A stretch of 6,752 bases of DNA, from positions 1-6,752 of the forward strand of contig JANXYT010000229.1 of assembly GCA_025355915.1 (NCBI GenBank), in the 5' to 3' direction. The notes beneath the pieces are model-generated. The model worked only from the letters and a program-made list of their open reading frames with translations, ran no database searches and had not been told where the DNA came from. Below, one piece after another: positions 1 through 6,752 of the stretch (the stretch's first letter is position 1; the number at the start of each line of letters is the position of its first letter). Source of the DNA: Holophagaceae bacterium. Lineage in GTDB: Bacteria; Acidobacteriota; Holophagae; Holophagales; Holophagaceae. A program made the translations under genes and the position numbers.

Positions 1-3000
1 GCCCTTCGCCAGGCGGGTCTCAAGGTCCACCTCGCCTTCGGGGTGTATGGGAAGGATCGAGACGCACTCATCGCACGGGCCAAGGTAGTTCTCAATTTGC
101 ACTATTATGAGACCAGCATCTTCGAGATGGTGCGGGTGTCCTACCTCTGGTCCAATCGCAAGGCTGTCGTGGCGGAGCGCCACCAAGCCACCGAGGTCGA
201 GGCAGGATTGGAGGGTGCTGCCCGGTTCGTCCCTTACGATCAGATTGTAGTGGCCTGTCAAGACCTGATCACCAACACCACCGCCCGGAAGGCCCTGGAA
301 GAGCAGGCCTACGAAATCATGTCCGCCCGGAACGAGAGCGAAATTCTCCGCCGGGTGCTGGCTGGGGAAAAGGAAGTTCCTCGCCCCGACGCAGAAAGGG
401 TTTCGAAACGAAAGCTACCCCTCTCCAGCATCATCATCCCCGTCTTCAACAAGGTCGAATACACCCAGCAGTGCCTGGAGAAGCTCTTTGAAGGCACCCC
501 TGACCACCTGTTCGAATTGATCCTCGTGGACAACGCCTCAACGGACGAGACACCGTCATATCTCGCCGGGCTGAGGGGCGATATCAAAGTCATCACCAAT
601 GCGGAGAACCTGGGATTTGTCGATGCCTGCAACCAGGGCGCGGCCGAGGCCCGAGGGCACTACCTCGTGTTCCTCAACAATGACACCGCACCCCTACGGG
701 GTTGGCTCGAGGCCCTGGTGGAGATGGCCGAGGAGAACCTTTCCATCGGCGCCGCGGGTTCCTGTCTGGTCTACCCGGACGGCCGTCTCCAGGAAGCTGG
801 AGGTCTAATTTTCCAGGATGGCAGTGGCTGGAACTTCGGCCGGTTTGAAGATCCATTGAGCCCTGCTTTCGCCGATCCCGCCGAAGTCGATTACTGTTCC
901 GGCGCGGCCCTCCTTGTTCGAAAGGATGTCTTCGAGCGGTTGGGCGGCTTCGACCGTCGCTACGCCCCAGCCTACTACGAAGATACCGATCTCTGCTTCG
1001 GCGTGCGAAGCCTCGGCCTCAAGGTCATGTACTGCCCTGGCTCCACCGTCATCCACTTTGAGGGCATCACCGCAGGTACCGACTTGACGAGCGGGTTCAA
1101 GAGGTACCAAGCCATCAACCAGAAGAAGTTCGTCGAGAAGTGGGCCAAGGTTCTCGCCCTTCAGGACCCACCGCCCACGCGGACAGGCCAAACCCCCCTC
1201 ACGGCAGATCGGCGGCGACTGGCCATCCATTCATCGGGCAGTACAAAGCCTGGAGCGCCAACCGTGTCCCAGCTGGCGCAAGCAGTTAGGCCACACATAC
1301 TCATCGTGGATCCATTCCTCCCACTCCACGACCGCGCCTCCGGTTCCCTACGGCTCTTCCGGATCATCATGATCCTCCGCGCCCAAAAAATGGAGGTGAC
1401 CTACGTTGCCCGGAATGGCATGGGACAGGAAAGCTATCAGCGGCAACTGGAGGCTATCGGCGTGAAGGTCTATGCCACCGATCCCGAGAAGCTAGCCCAG
1501 CTGGGCTATTCATGTGATGCGCCCACCATCGACCTCGCGCGAATCCTCACCGAACACCCTTGCCAGCTGGCCTGGTTGTCGTTCTATGACATTGCCGAGC
1601 AGTACCTCCCGGATATCCGTCGGATCTCGCCCAACACCACCGTGATCGTCGACACCGTGGACGTCCACTTCCTGCGGGAGACTCGGCAGGCTGAGTTGGC
1701 GAAGGATGCTGTCGCATTGCAAAAGGCCGCCATCACTCGAGCGCGGGAACTCGCCATTTACGATCAAGCGGACTTGGTGGTAACCGTCACCGAAGCCGAT
1801 GCGGCGGTCCTGCGCGTGGCCGGGCTCAACACCTCCACGGCGGTCGTCCCCAACATCCATCTGGCAGTCGGGGAGACCCCGGGCTGGGAGGCTAGGCGGG
1901 ATCTTGTTTTCGTCGGCAACTTCAATCACACCCCGAATATCGACGCCGCTTTGTGGTTCTGCCGGGAGATCATGCCCAAGGTGCAGGCCCGGATTCCCGG
2001 TATCCGACTCTCCATCATCGGGCCCAATCCACCCGCAGAAGTGCAAGCCCTCGCTGGCCCAGCGATCTCTGTCCTCGGGTGGGTCCCGGATACTGGCCCC
2101 CATCTGGATGCCGCGCGGGTCTCTGTGGCACCCCTGCGTGTTGGCGCGGGTATGAAGGGGAAAGTTGGTGAGGCCCTATCCCGGGGGATTCCCGTGGTCA
2201 CGACCACCGTCGGAGCCGAGGGCATGGACTTGCAGGCCGGACACCACGTAATGGTTGCGGACGATCCGGACTGTTTCGCCGAGGACATCGCCCGCCTCTA
2301 TGAAGATCCGGTTTTCTGGGAGGCGATGGCCCGGGCAGGAAGAGAGGTGGTCGACGCGCGGTACGGCTTGGAGTCCGTGGGGAGGGTAATCCAGGGGTTA
2401 TTGGGCTCCATACGCCAGCCCCGCGTCCATAACCAGTCTGATGATTCAGGTGCCGAGAGCGAATCCGACATCTACAACGCGATGTATGCCGAACGGAGCC
2501 GTAACAATCCCGAGGCCATGACTCTCGACTATTGGCGAAGCCATTTCGCCACCCGGACGGCCATCTCGGAAAGTCCAGACTGCGGGCGCCTGCTGGACCT
2601 GGGTTGTGGCACGGGAGAAATAGATATCTGGCTGGCAAGGGCCAAGCCGGATCTGCGAATCACAGGCCTCGACCTGAGCGAAATCGCCCTCGAGTCAGCC
2701 AATGGGCATTTAGAGCATGAGCCTGCGGATGTCCGAAATCGGATCGACTTCCGGAGGGGCAACCTTGAGGATCTCGACTTTTCGTCCGGGTCGAAATTTG
2801 ACGGCTGCTTGATCTCCCACACTCTGGAGCACATCAAGGACCATCAGCCGATCTTCGCCAGGCTACTGAGGCACCTCCACCCATCATCAACCATTATCGT
2901 AGTCGTCCCCAATGGGCACCACCACGACGACCCCACGCATGTATGGCACTTCAGTACCGAACAGCTAGCCAGGCAGCTCGGGCGCTTTGCAACAGACGTG

Positions 3001-4488
3001 AGGGTCTGGCTGAGTGCGGAGGGCGACCAGATCGGGGCGACCGGACGCCTGAAACTCATGAATCAGATGGAAGGTGACTCGACCGAAGCCATACAGCAGA
3101 CACATTCGAATTCTGGAAAAATCGTGGCTATGCTCAGAATCAAGGATGAATCCGAGTGGATTGCCGAGGCCCTGGCCTCCATCGAAAAAATCGCGGATGA
3201 GATCGTCATATTGGATGACCACTCGACGGATGACACCGTCAGCATATGCAGGTCCTTCAGCAAGGTCGTGGACCTTTACGAACAGAAAACTTTAAACGTA
3301 GATGAGGCGCGCGACAAAAACCTTCTCCTACAAATGGCCCTGAATCGGAACCCGGCGTGGATCCTAGCCATGGACGGGGATGAAGTGCTGGAGGACAGCG
3401 CGTCGGCAAGAATTCGGGCGGCCTTGGAATCGGCTCCCGAACAGGTGGTCGCTTTTGAATTCGAGTGGCTGTACTTCTGGAACGACCGCACCCACTATCG
3501 GACTGACGGGAAATACAATGGCTTGTGGCATCGGCGCCTGTTCCGAGTACATGGACAGGACGTAACGAATCTCAGATTTATGTCTACCCAGCATGGGAGT
3601 AATTTTCATTGCGGAAGCATCCCCAGCAATCTGATTGGCTCAGCCTCCAGGCTGGATGTCAAAGTGAAGCATTTTGGGTACTTCCATCTCGACCAGAGAA
3701 AATCGAAATATGAATTCTATCAAAAAAACGATCCTGAAGCTGCCGCCAAGGGATACTACGACCACCTGATAGATGAAACAAATATTATTTTAATTCCATG
3801 GGAAGAAAGACCTTTCAATTCAAATCAAAAAATATCATCCTACTTCAAGAATACACGTCCGGAAGTCGCCAATCTTGTTCCTCACACAACTCGGAGGATA
3901 CTTGATGTGGGGTGCGGTGCGGGGGCCCTGGGCGGAGTCCTCAAGGCCCGTTCACTAGATATGAAGGTGTACGGAATCGAAATCAGTCCCGAAGCTGCTG
4001 AACATGCAGGTGCGCAATTAGATGCCGTATTAAACCTCGATCTTGAGCAGATGGACGTAGATCTCCCATACAATAAACAATATTTTGATTGTATAATTTT
4101 TGCCGACATTCTTGAACACTTAAGGGATCCATTAGCACAACTTAATCGATTCAAGCCGTATCTTGCTTCTGGTGGGTTTTTTGTATTAAGCGTGCCAAAT
4201 GTTCGATTCTTCCGGGTGGTTCACGATCTACTGGTCAATGGTGCATGGACCTATCAGGACGAAGGCATTCTGGATCGAACTCACCTCCGGTTCTTCACCC
4301 TCGAGAGCCTTATCCGGTTGCTTGCGGAGTCAGGATTTGAAGTGGACCAGGTCGAAGCCGTGAAGCAGTCGGCCGACGCTTCCATGATTCCATTGCTGAC
4401 CTCCGTCGCAACTGCAGGTGGTGATGTCCGGCGGTCAAGCGAGGAAATGTTGGTTTTTCAGTACCTTGTTCGAGCTCGGCGAGCATGA
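1..4488 (+). CDS. Giant multi-domain glycosyltransferase/methyltransferase, 5'-truncated by the window edge
   Basis: Likely a cytoplasmic enzyme adding several sugars to a surface polysaccharide and methylating it. The frame is open from base 1 to the TGA at 4486, so the GTG at 43 is not a credible start and the gene begins upstream. Residues are numbered from that GTG. About 1-120: tail of a GT-B-like transferase (LNLHYYETSIFE, VVAE). About 125-370: GT2 domain with VDNASTDET (162-170), the DXD-equivalent NND (212-214) and YYEDTDLC (311-318). About 417-790: GT4-like domain with FVGNFNHTPN from 623, acceptor-loop E710 and GAEG (724-727). About 810-1000: SAM methyltransferase, LLDLGCGTG (850-858), acidic D877, LEH ending at 930. 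About 1026-1250: second GT2, resembling the WaaE/LgtF type, LDDHSTDDT (1057-1065) and MDGDE (1110-1114). About 1262-1450: second methyltransferase, LDVGCGAG (1287-1294), E1313, LEH ending at 1359. No frameshift or stop is seen. Sugar, linkage and methyl acceptor cannot be told from sequence. Confidence 0.93.
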   Translation, partial: ALRQAGLKVHLAFGVYGKDRDALIARAKVVLNLHYYETSIFEMVRVSYLWSNRKAVVAERHQATEVEAGLEGAARFVPYDQIVVACQDLITNTTARKALEEQAYEIMSARNESEILRRVLAGEKEVPRPDAERVSKRKLPLSSIIIPVFNKVEYTQQCLEKLFEGTPDHLFELILVDNASTDETPSYLAGLRGDIKVITNAENLGFVDACNQGAAEARGHYLVFLNNDTAPLRGWLEALVEMAEENLSIGAAGSCLVYPDGRLQEAGGLIFQDGSGWNFGRFEDPLSPAFADPAEVDYCSGAALLVRKDVFERLGGFDRRYAPAYYEDTDLCFGVRSLGLKVMYCPGSTVIHFEGITAGTDLTSGFKRYQAINQKKFVEKWAKVLALQDPPPTRTGQTPLTADRRRLAIHSSGSTKPGAPTVSQLAQAVRPHILIVDPFLPLHDRASGSLRLFRIIMILRAQKMEVTYVARNGMGQESYQRQLEAIGVKVYATDPEKLAQLGYSCDAPTIDLARILTEHPCQLAWLSFYDIAEQYLPDIRRISPNTTVIVDTVDVHFLRETRQAELAKDAVALQKAAITRARELAIYDQADLVVTVTEADAAVLRVAGLNTSTAVVPNIHLAVGETPGWEARRDLVFVGNFNHTPNIDAALWFCREIMPKVQARIPGIRLSIIGPNPPAEVQALAGPAISVLGWVPDTGPHLDAARVSVAPLRVGAGMKGKVGEALSRGIPVVTTTVGAEGMDLQAGHHVMVADDPDCFAEDIARLYEDPVFWEAMARAGREVVDARYGLESVGRVIQGLLGSIRQPRVHNQSDDSGAESESDIYNAMYAERSRNNPEAMTLDYWRSHFATRTAISESPDCGRLLDLGCGTGEIDIWLARAKPDLRITGLDLSEIALESANGHLEHEPADVRNRIDFRRGNLEDLDFSSGSKFDGCLISHTLEHIKDHQPIFARLLRHLHPSSTIIVVVPNGHHHDDPTHVWHFSTEQLARQLGRFATDVRVWLSAEGDQIGATGRLKLMNQMEGDSTEAIQQTHSNSGKIVAMLRIKDESEWIAEALASIEKIADEIVILDDHSTDDTVSICRSFSKVVDLYEQKTLNVDEARDKNLLLQMALNRNPAWILAMDGDEVLEDSASARIRAALESAPEQVVAFEFEWLYFWNDRTHYRTDGKYNGLWHRRLFRVHGQDVTNLRFMSTQHGSNFHCGSIPSNLIGSASRLDVKVKHFGYFHLDQRKSKYEFYQKNDPEAAAKGYYDHLIDETNIILIPWEERPFNSNQKISSYFKNTRPEVANLVPHTTRRILDVGCGAGALGGVLKARSLDMKVYGIEISPEAAEHAGAQLDAVLNLDLEQMDVDLPYNKQYFDCIIFADILEHLRDPLAQLNRFKPYLASGGFFVLSVPNVRFFRVVHDLLVNGAWTYQDEGILDRTHLRFFTLESLIRLLAESGFEVDQVEAVKQSADASMIPLLTSVATAGGDVRRSSEEMLVFQYLVRARRA
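3661..4200 (+). other. Low-GC segment inside the giant gene, covering the end of GT2 module 2 and most of methyltransferase 2
   Basis: Hand counting gives about 43% GC over these 540 bases. Single 60-base lines fall to 25% (3781-3840) and 32% (4081-4140). Sampled lines elsewhere in the gene run from about 55% to 70%. The reading frame and the methyltransferase motifs stay intact, so this is not decay. The dip is uneven: the line carrying SAM motif I (3901-3960) is about 68% GC. Composition starts to recover after 4200. I infer recombination or acquisition of the 3' module from a lower-GC donor. Relaxed codon use in a linker could explain the 3720-3850 part alone. Confidence 0.6.
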
Positions 4489-4586
4489 ATTTCCTGATAT
4501 GGCCCCGTCCTGCCTATCGGGTCCGGACTGGTATGGATAGAAGCGCTCAAAGGTTGCCATCTAAGTTTCGAAGAGCCAACTCGACC

Positions 4587-6005
4587 TCAGCCCTTCTCGC
4601 GCCCGAACATGCCCCGCAGCCTGCCCATGAGGCCACTCTGGCCCTCTTTCGTTGCAGGCACCAAGGGATTCTCGAGCGACCATCCTGTGGGCACGGCCAC
4701 GGATGGATCCAGCTCCAGCGCCCTGCGGAAGCATCCCTGGGCATTGGCCTGGAAGCCCTTGCGATGGTACAGCTCGCCCATGAGCGCCCAGGGCTCGGCC
4801 GCGCGCGGGTTGAGACGGGAGGCCACCTGCAATGCCTCGATGGCCCGGGTGGACCAGGCCGGGTTGCTGAGGCGCGTGCGTCCGAGCAGCAGCCACGCCT
4901 CGAAGGCCACGGGCGAATCGCCATCCAGCTTGATGGACTGTTCAAGGGCGCGGATCGCTTCGCTGGTGCGGTCCTGCAGCAGGTAGGACTTGGCCTTGAT
5001 GAGGAGGCGGTGGGCCCGCTCGGTGGCCGAAGGCTCGGCTTCCTCCAGGAAAATGGGGGGGAGTTCCGACGGTGTGGGCTCAGACACTTCGAGATCCACC
5101 ATGTCCGAATGAAAGGGAAGGGCGGGGGGAGGGATTAGATCCTCCTGCATCAGTAGGATCGGCTCTGACTCCGGCTCTGGCGCTGAGTCCGGCTGTGAGT
5201 CCGGTTCGGGCTCTGGTTTGGGAGCGGGCGGGAGGGGGTCCTCCCTGGGAAGGAGGGGAAGGTCGCCACGAACCAGACTCACCCCCCCCAGGGCCCACAG
5301 CGTGGCGACCAGCTTGGCGGCCTCCTCCCGGGGAAGCCCGGTCAGCGACGTGATGGTCTCGCACCCCAGGGGTTCGGTGCCCAGCAAAGAAAGGGCGTAG
5401 GCCAGGGTGGGTGTCAAAGGAAGATCGCTCAGCGCCTCGAGCAGGTTCGGCTGTGCCTTCCATCGCCAGTCGGGTTCGCTGCTGAACATGGCGACCAGTT
5501 CCTGGTCGATCTTCGCCCTCTGGAAGGTGTCCCAGACCACCGCGCGATGGTCCAGGTGGAATTGCAGGTCCAGGCTGAGGCTCCCGCCAAGGGCCACGGG
5601 GATCCAGGTCATCTTGAGGATTGGGTGTTCCATGGCATGCAGCAGCACCGAGCCCAGCAGTTCGTGGAGGCGCTCGTCGCGCTCTGCCACGGTCATGAGG
5701 CCCCACTGCACCACGCGATCGCCCACCCGCGCCCCTTCCCCATCCGCCAGCAACTCTTTGAGCGAGGCCATATCCAGCACGCCCCGCCGGATCAGGAAGT
5801 TGCCGAACTGCTCACCCCCCGCGTCGCTGCGAAGGTATTTGAGGTCGCCATCGGCCCAGTAGAGCCGGCGCGTTCCGTCGTTCTGCTCCAGCACCAGTTC
5901 CCCCTCAGCCCTCTGCTGGTGGAGGGAGCCCATGAGGGCCGGCAGAAAATAGCGGAGGCGCACTTCGGGCACTGAGGCTCCAGGGGGGTGGCTTCTAGTT
6001 TGCAT
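4587..6005 (-). CDS. DUF4388-like N-terminal domain protein with winged-helix-like segment, acidic Pro-rich linker and C-terminal TPRs
   Basis: Probably a cytoplasmic regulatory or scaffold protein; its exact role is unknown. Residues about 15-125 resemble DUF4388/PatA-N domains: GELVLEQ (35-41), then RRLYWADGDLKY (46-57), then paired helices with the pattern LLADGE...VGDRVVQWGLMT. Residues 196-245 look like a small winged helix (TITSLTGLPREEAAKLVATL). Residues 256-326 are a Pro/Glu/Asp/Ser linker. About three TPRs follow (roughly 329-361, 366-400, 403-436), marked by EAI.ALEQSIKLD, AIEALQVASRLNP and CFRRALELDP. The tail at 458-472 is basic and amphipathic (LMGRLRGMFGREKG). There is no signal peptide or membrane segment. 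The ATG at 6005 has a poor Shine-Dalgarno; a GTG at 5972 (residue 12) has GGAG five bases upstream and is a serious alternative start that loses no conserved residue. It converges on the giant gene and diverges from the kinase gene. Confidence 0.88.
   Translation of the reverse strand: MQTRSHPPGASVPEVRLRYFLPALMGSLHQQRAEGELVLEQNDGTRRLYWADGDLKYLRSDAGGEQFGNFLIRRGVLDMASLKELLADGEGARVGDRVVQWGLMTVAERDERLHELLGSVLLHAMEHPILKMTWIPVALGGSLSLDLQFHLDHRAVVWDTFQRAKIDQELVAMFSSEPDWRWKAQPNLLEALSDLPLTPTLAYALSLLGTEPLGCETITSLTGLPREEAAKLVATLWALGGVSLVRGDLPLLPREDPLPPAPKPEPEPDSQPDSAPEPESEPILLMQEDLIPPPALPFHSDMVDLEVSEPTPSELPPIFLEEAEPSATERAHRLLIKAKSYLLQDRTSEAIRALEQSIKLDGDSPVAFEAWLLLGRTRLSNPAWSTRAIEALQVASRLNPRAAEPWALMGELYHRKGFQANAQGCFRRALELDPSVAVPTGWSLENPLVPATKEGQSGLMGRLRGMFGREKG
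5161..5216 (-). repeat. Imperfect 12-base-periodic repeats encoding the Pro/Glu/Ser linker
   Basis: On the + strand, GGCTCTG recurs at 5161, 5173 and 5209, which are offsets of 12 and 36 bases. TGAGTCCGG recurs at 5184 and 5196, again 12 bases apart. Read on the - strand this encodes the PEPEPDSQPDSAPEPESEP stretch at residues 264-282 of the DUF4388-like protein. The 12-base unit equals four codons, so unit gain or loss would change linker length without a frameshift. The most likely role is a flexible, acidic spacer between the N-terminal domains and the TPRs. Confidence 0.6.
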
Positions 6006-6133
6006 GGTCCAGGCAGGGACGCCAGCCCCGAAAACACCGGTGACATGCCGAATTATCCCAAGGCTCTTGGCCCTGGCTCCGTCTCGCTCTATCCTGTCTT
6101 TCCATCCATCCTAGCGCCCGGAAGGGTCCAGCC
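6006..6133. promoter_or_regulatory. Divergent intergenic region with weak sigma70-like promoter candidates
   Basis: These 128 bases separate two genes that read away from each other, so at least one promoter for each should lie here or just inside the flanking genes. Toward the kinase, TTGGCC (6067-6072) and TATCCT (6090-6095) are 17 bases apart, a correct spacing with mediocre hexamers. Toward the DUF4388-like gene, the - strand reads GATAAT at 6057-6052, about 47 bases before the ATG, but no good -35 lies at the right distance. No clear operator-like inverted repeat was seen. The region's role is well supported by gene orientation; the individual hexamers are guesses. Confidence 0.35.
6120..6126 (+). 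promoter_or_regulatory. Ribosome binding site of the Ser/Thr kinase gene
   Basis: GGAAGGG lies seven bases before the ATG at 6134, at an ideal spacing. It fixes the kinase start at the MFEKLGKFQI N-terminus, which itself begins just ahead of the glycine-rich loop as in most kinases of this family. Confidence 0.7.
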
Positions 6134-6752
6134 ATGTTCGAAAAGCTCGGAAAATTCCAAATCAAGCGGGTCCTTGGCAACGGTGCCATGGGTGAAGTCT
6201 ACCTGGGTGTGGATCCCTCCATCGGCCGCGAAGTGGCCATCAAGACCATCCTTCCTGCCTCCGCCCAGGGCGACGAGGCCAAGGAGCGCTTCGCCCGGGA
6301 GGCGCGCGCGGCGGGTGTGCTGAACCACCCAAACCTGGTGACCATCTATGAGTTTGGCGAAGACCAGGGGGTCCTCTACATCGCCATGGAGTTCGTGAAA
6401 GGCCACGACCTCGATGAACTGCTCCAGGAACAGTCCCTCACGCGGTCGGAGGCCCTGGAAGTCCTGGCCCAGGTCTGCGACGGCTTGGGTTTCGCCCACC
6501 GCCAGCAGATCGTCCATCGCGATATCAAGCCTGCCAACGTCCGGGTCCAGCGCGACGGGAAGCGCCTGCACGCCAAGGTCATGGATTTCGGCGTGGCGAA
6601 AATAAGCAACTCCGACATGACGGCCACCGGCATGGTCATGGGCACCGTGAGCTACATGGCACCGGAGTACATCCGCACGGGCAAACCCGATCCCCGCAGC
6701 GATCTCTTCGCGGTGGGCGTGATGCTGTACGAGTGCCTCAGCGGCCGGAAGC
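6134..6752 (+). CDS. Hanks-type (PknB-like) serine/threonine protein kinase, 3'-truncated by the window edge
   Basis: Transfers phosphate from ATP to Ser/Thr of protein targets. The 206 visible codons cover most of the catalytic domain, and every key element is present, so it should be active: glycine loop GNGAMGEVYLG (15-25), ATP-anchoring K37 in VAIK, helix-C E56, hinge MEFV (85-88), catalytic loop HRDIKPAN (128-135, D130 and N135), DFG (151-153), and an activation loop with T163, T165 and T171 leading into GTVSYMAPE (170-178), followed by SDLFAVG. The activation loop matches the autophosphorylated PknB pattern. APE is followed by Tyr where many bacterial members have Gln. The ATG follows a good ribosome binding site. 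The C-terminus is outside the window, so a transmembrane helix, PASTA, TPR or other sensor region cannot be judged. It is divergent from the DUF4388-TPR gene, which suggests joint regulation or a kinase-partner pair; this is inference. Confidence 0.95.
   Translation, partial: MFEKLGKFQIKRVLGNGAMGEVYLGVDPSIGREVAIKTILPASAQGDEAKERFAREARAAGVLNHPNLVTIYEFGEDQGVLYIAMEFVKGHDLDELLQEQSLTRSEALEVLAQVCDGLGFAHRQQIVHRDIKPANVRVQRDGKRLHAKVMDFGVAKISNSDMTATGMVMGTVSYMAPEYIRTGKPDPRSDLFAVGVMLYECLSGRK

Noticed and set aside
1510..2103. 197-codon - strand frame
   Set aside because: It lies fully antisense to the GT4-like module, has no domain-like content and is explained by the high GC of the real gene.
43..4488. 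GTG at 43 as the true start of the giant gene
   Set aside because: The frame is open back to base 1 with sensible protein (LRQAGLKVHLAFG) that continues the same GT-B-like domain, and no ribosome binding site precedes the GTG. The gene starts outside the window.
3058..4488. Separate downstream gene starting at the ATG at 3058 or 3067, between methyltransferase 1 and GT2 module 2
   Set aside because: The frame is continuous through the junction with no stop and no clear Shine-Dalgarno before either ATG. Internal initiation cannot be excluded, but fusion is the simpler reading.
4489..4586. Possible terminator in the convergent gap (CTATC at 4514-4518 pairing with GATAG at 4536-4540, with a GTCCGGAC palindrome between)
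   Set aside because: The stem is only five pairs around a long loop, there is no T-tract on either strand, and the inner palindrome has no loop. A Rho-dependent end is possible but not visible.
4485..5138. 217-codon + strand frame whose ATG overlaps the stop of the giant gene (ATGA)
   Set aside because: The overlap looks like translational coupling, but most of the frame is antisense to the well-supported DUF4388-TPR gene, and the product shows no recognisable domain and a His/Gly/Arg-rich composition typical of an opposite-strand shadow.
6089..6571. 160-codon - strand frame opposite the kinase
   Set aside because: It is antisense to the intact kinase domain and to its ribosome binding site, and its product shows no recognisable motif.
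1..6752. CRISPR arrays, tRNA or rRNA genes, insertion sequences, attachment sites
   Set aside because: Reading both strands showed no regularly spaced repeats, no cloverleaf candidate, no transposase motifs and no terminal inverted repeats. The only repetition seen is the coding repeat in the Pro-rich linker.

Overview
The window looks like chromosomal DNA of a GC-rich, free-living Gram-negative bacterium. Three things suggest this: coding GC is near 60% or above over most of the window, a very large multi-domain glycan-assembly enzyme is present, and a DUF4388-type/TPR protein sits divergently beside a PknB-type Ser/Thr kinase. That mix is typical of Acidobacteriota (for example the Holophaga/Geothrix group) and also occurs in Myxococcota. 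The taxonomic guess is inference from gene content and not from any marker gene.

Layout. (1) Positions 1-4488, + strand: the 3' part of one uninterrupted giant gene that enters from beyond the left edge. At least 1495 codons are visible. In order it encodes the tail of a GT-B-like glycosyltransferase, a GT2 glycosyltransferase, a GT4-like glycosyltransferase, a class I SAM methyltransferase, a second and different GT2 glycosyltransferase, and a second SAM methyltransferase. (2) Positions 4489-4586: a short convergent gap with no convincing hairpin-plus-T-tract terminator. (3) Positions 4587-6005, - strand: a 472-residue protein with a DUF4388/PatA-N-like domain, a winged-helix-like segment, a Pro/Glu/Ser linker and about three TPRs. 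(4) Positions 6006-6133: a divergent intergenic region with weak promoter candidates and a good ribosome binding site for the right-hand gene. (5) Positions 6134-6752, + strand: the first 206 codons of a Hanks-type Ser/Thr protein kinase that runs off the right edge.

How the parts fit. The giant protein most likely builds and methylates a surface polysaccharide (O-antigen, capsule or exopolysaccharide) in the cytoplasm. The DUF4388-TPR protein and the kinase share a divergent promoter region and look like a regulatory pair. Nothing visible links that pair to the polysaccharide gene except position, and the convergent arrangement argues against co-transcription. I see no CRISPR array, tRNA, rRNA, insertion sequence or defence-type cassette. 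The most unusual things here are the multi-enzyme fusion and the sharp drop in GC over its last methyltransferase module.
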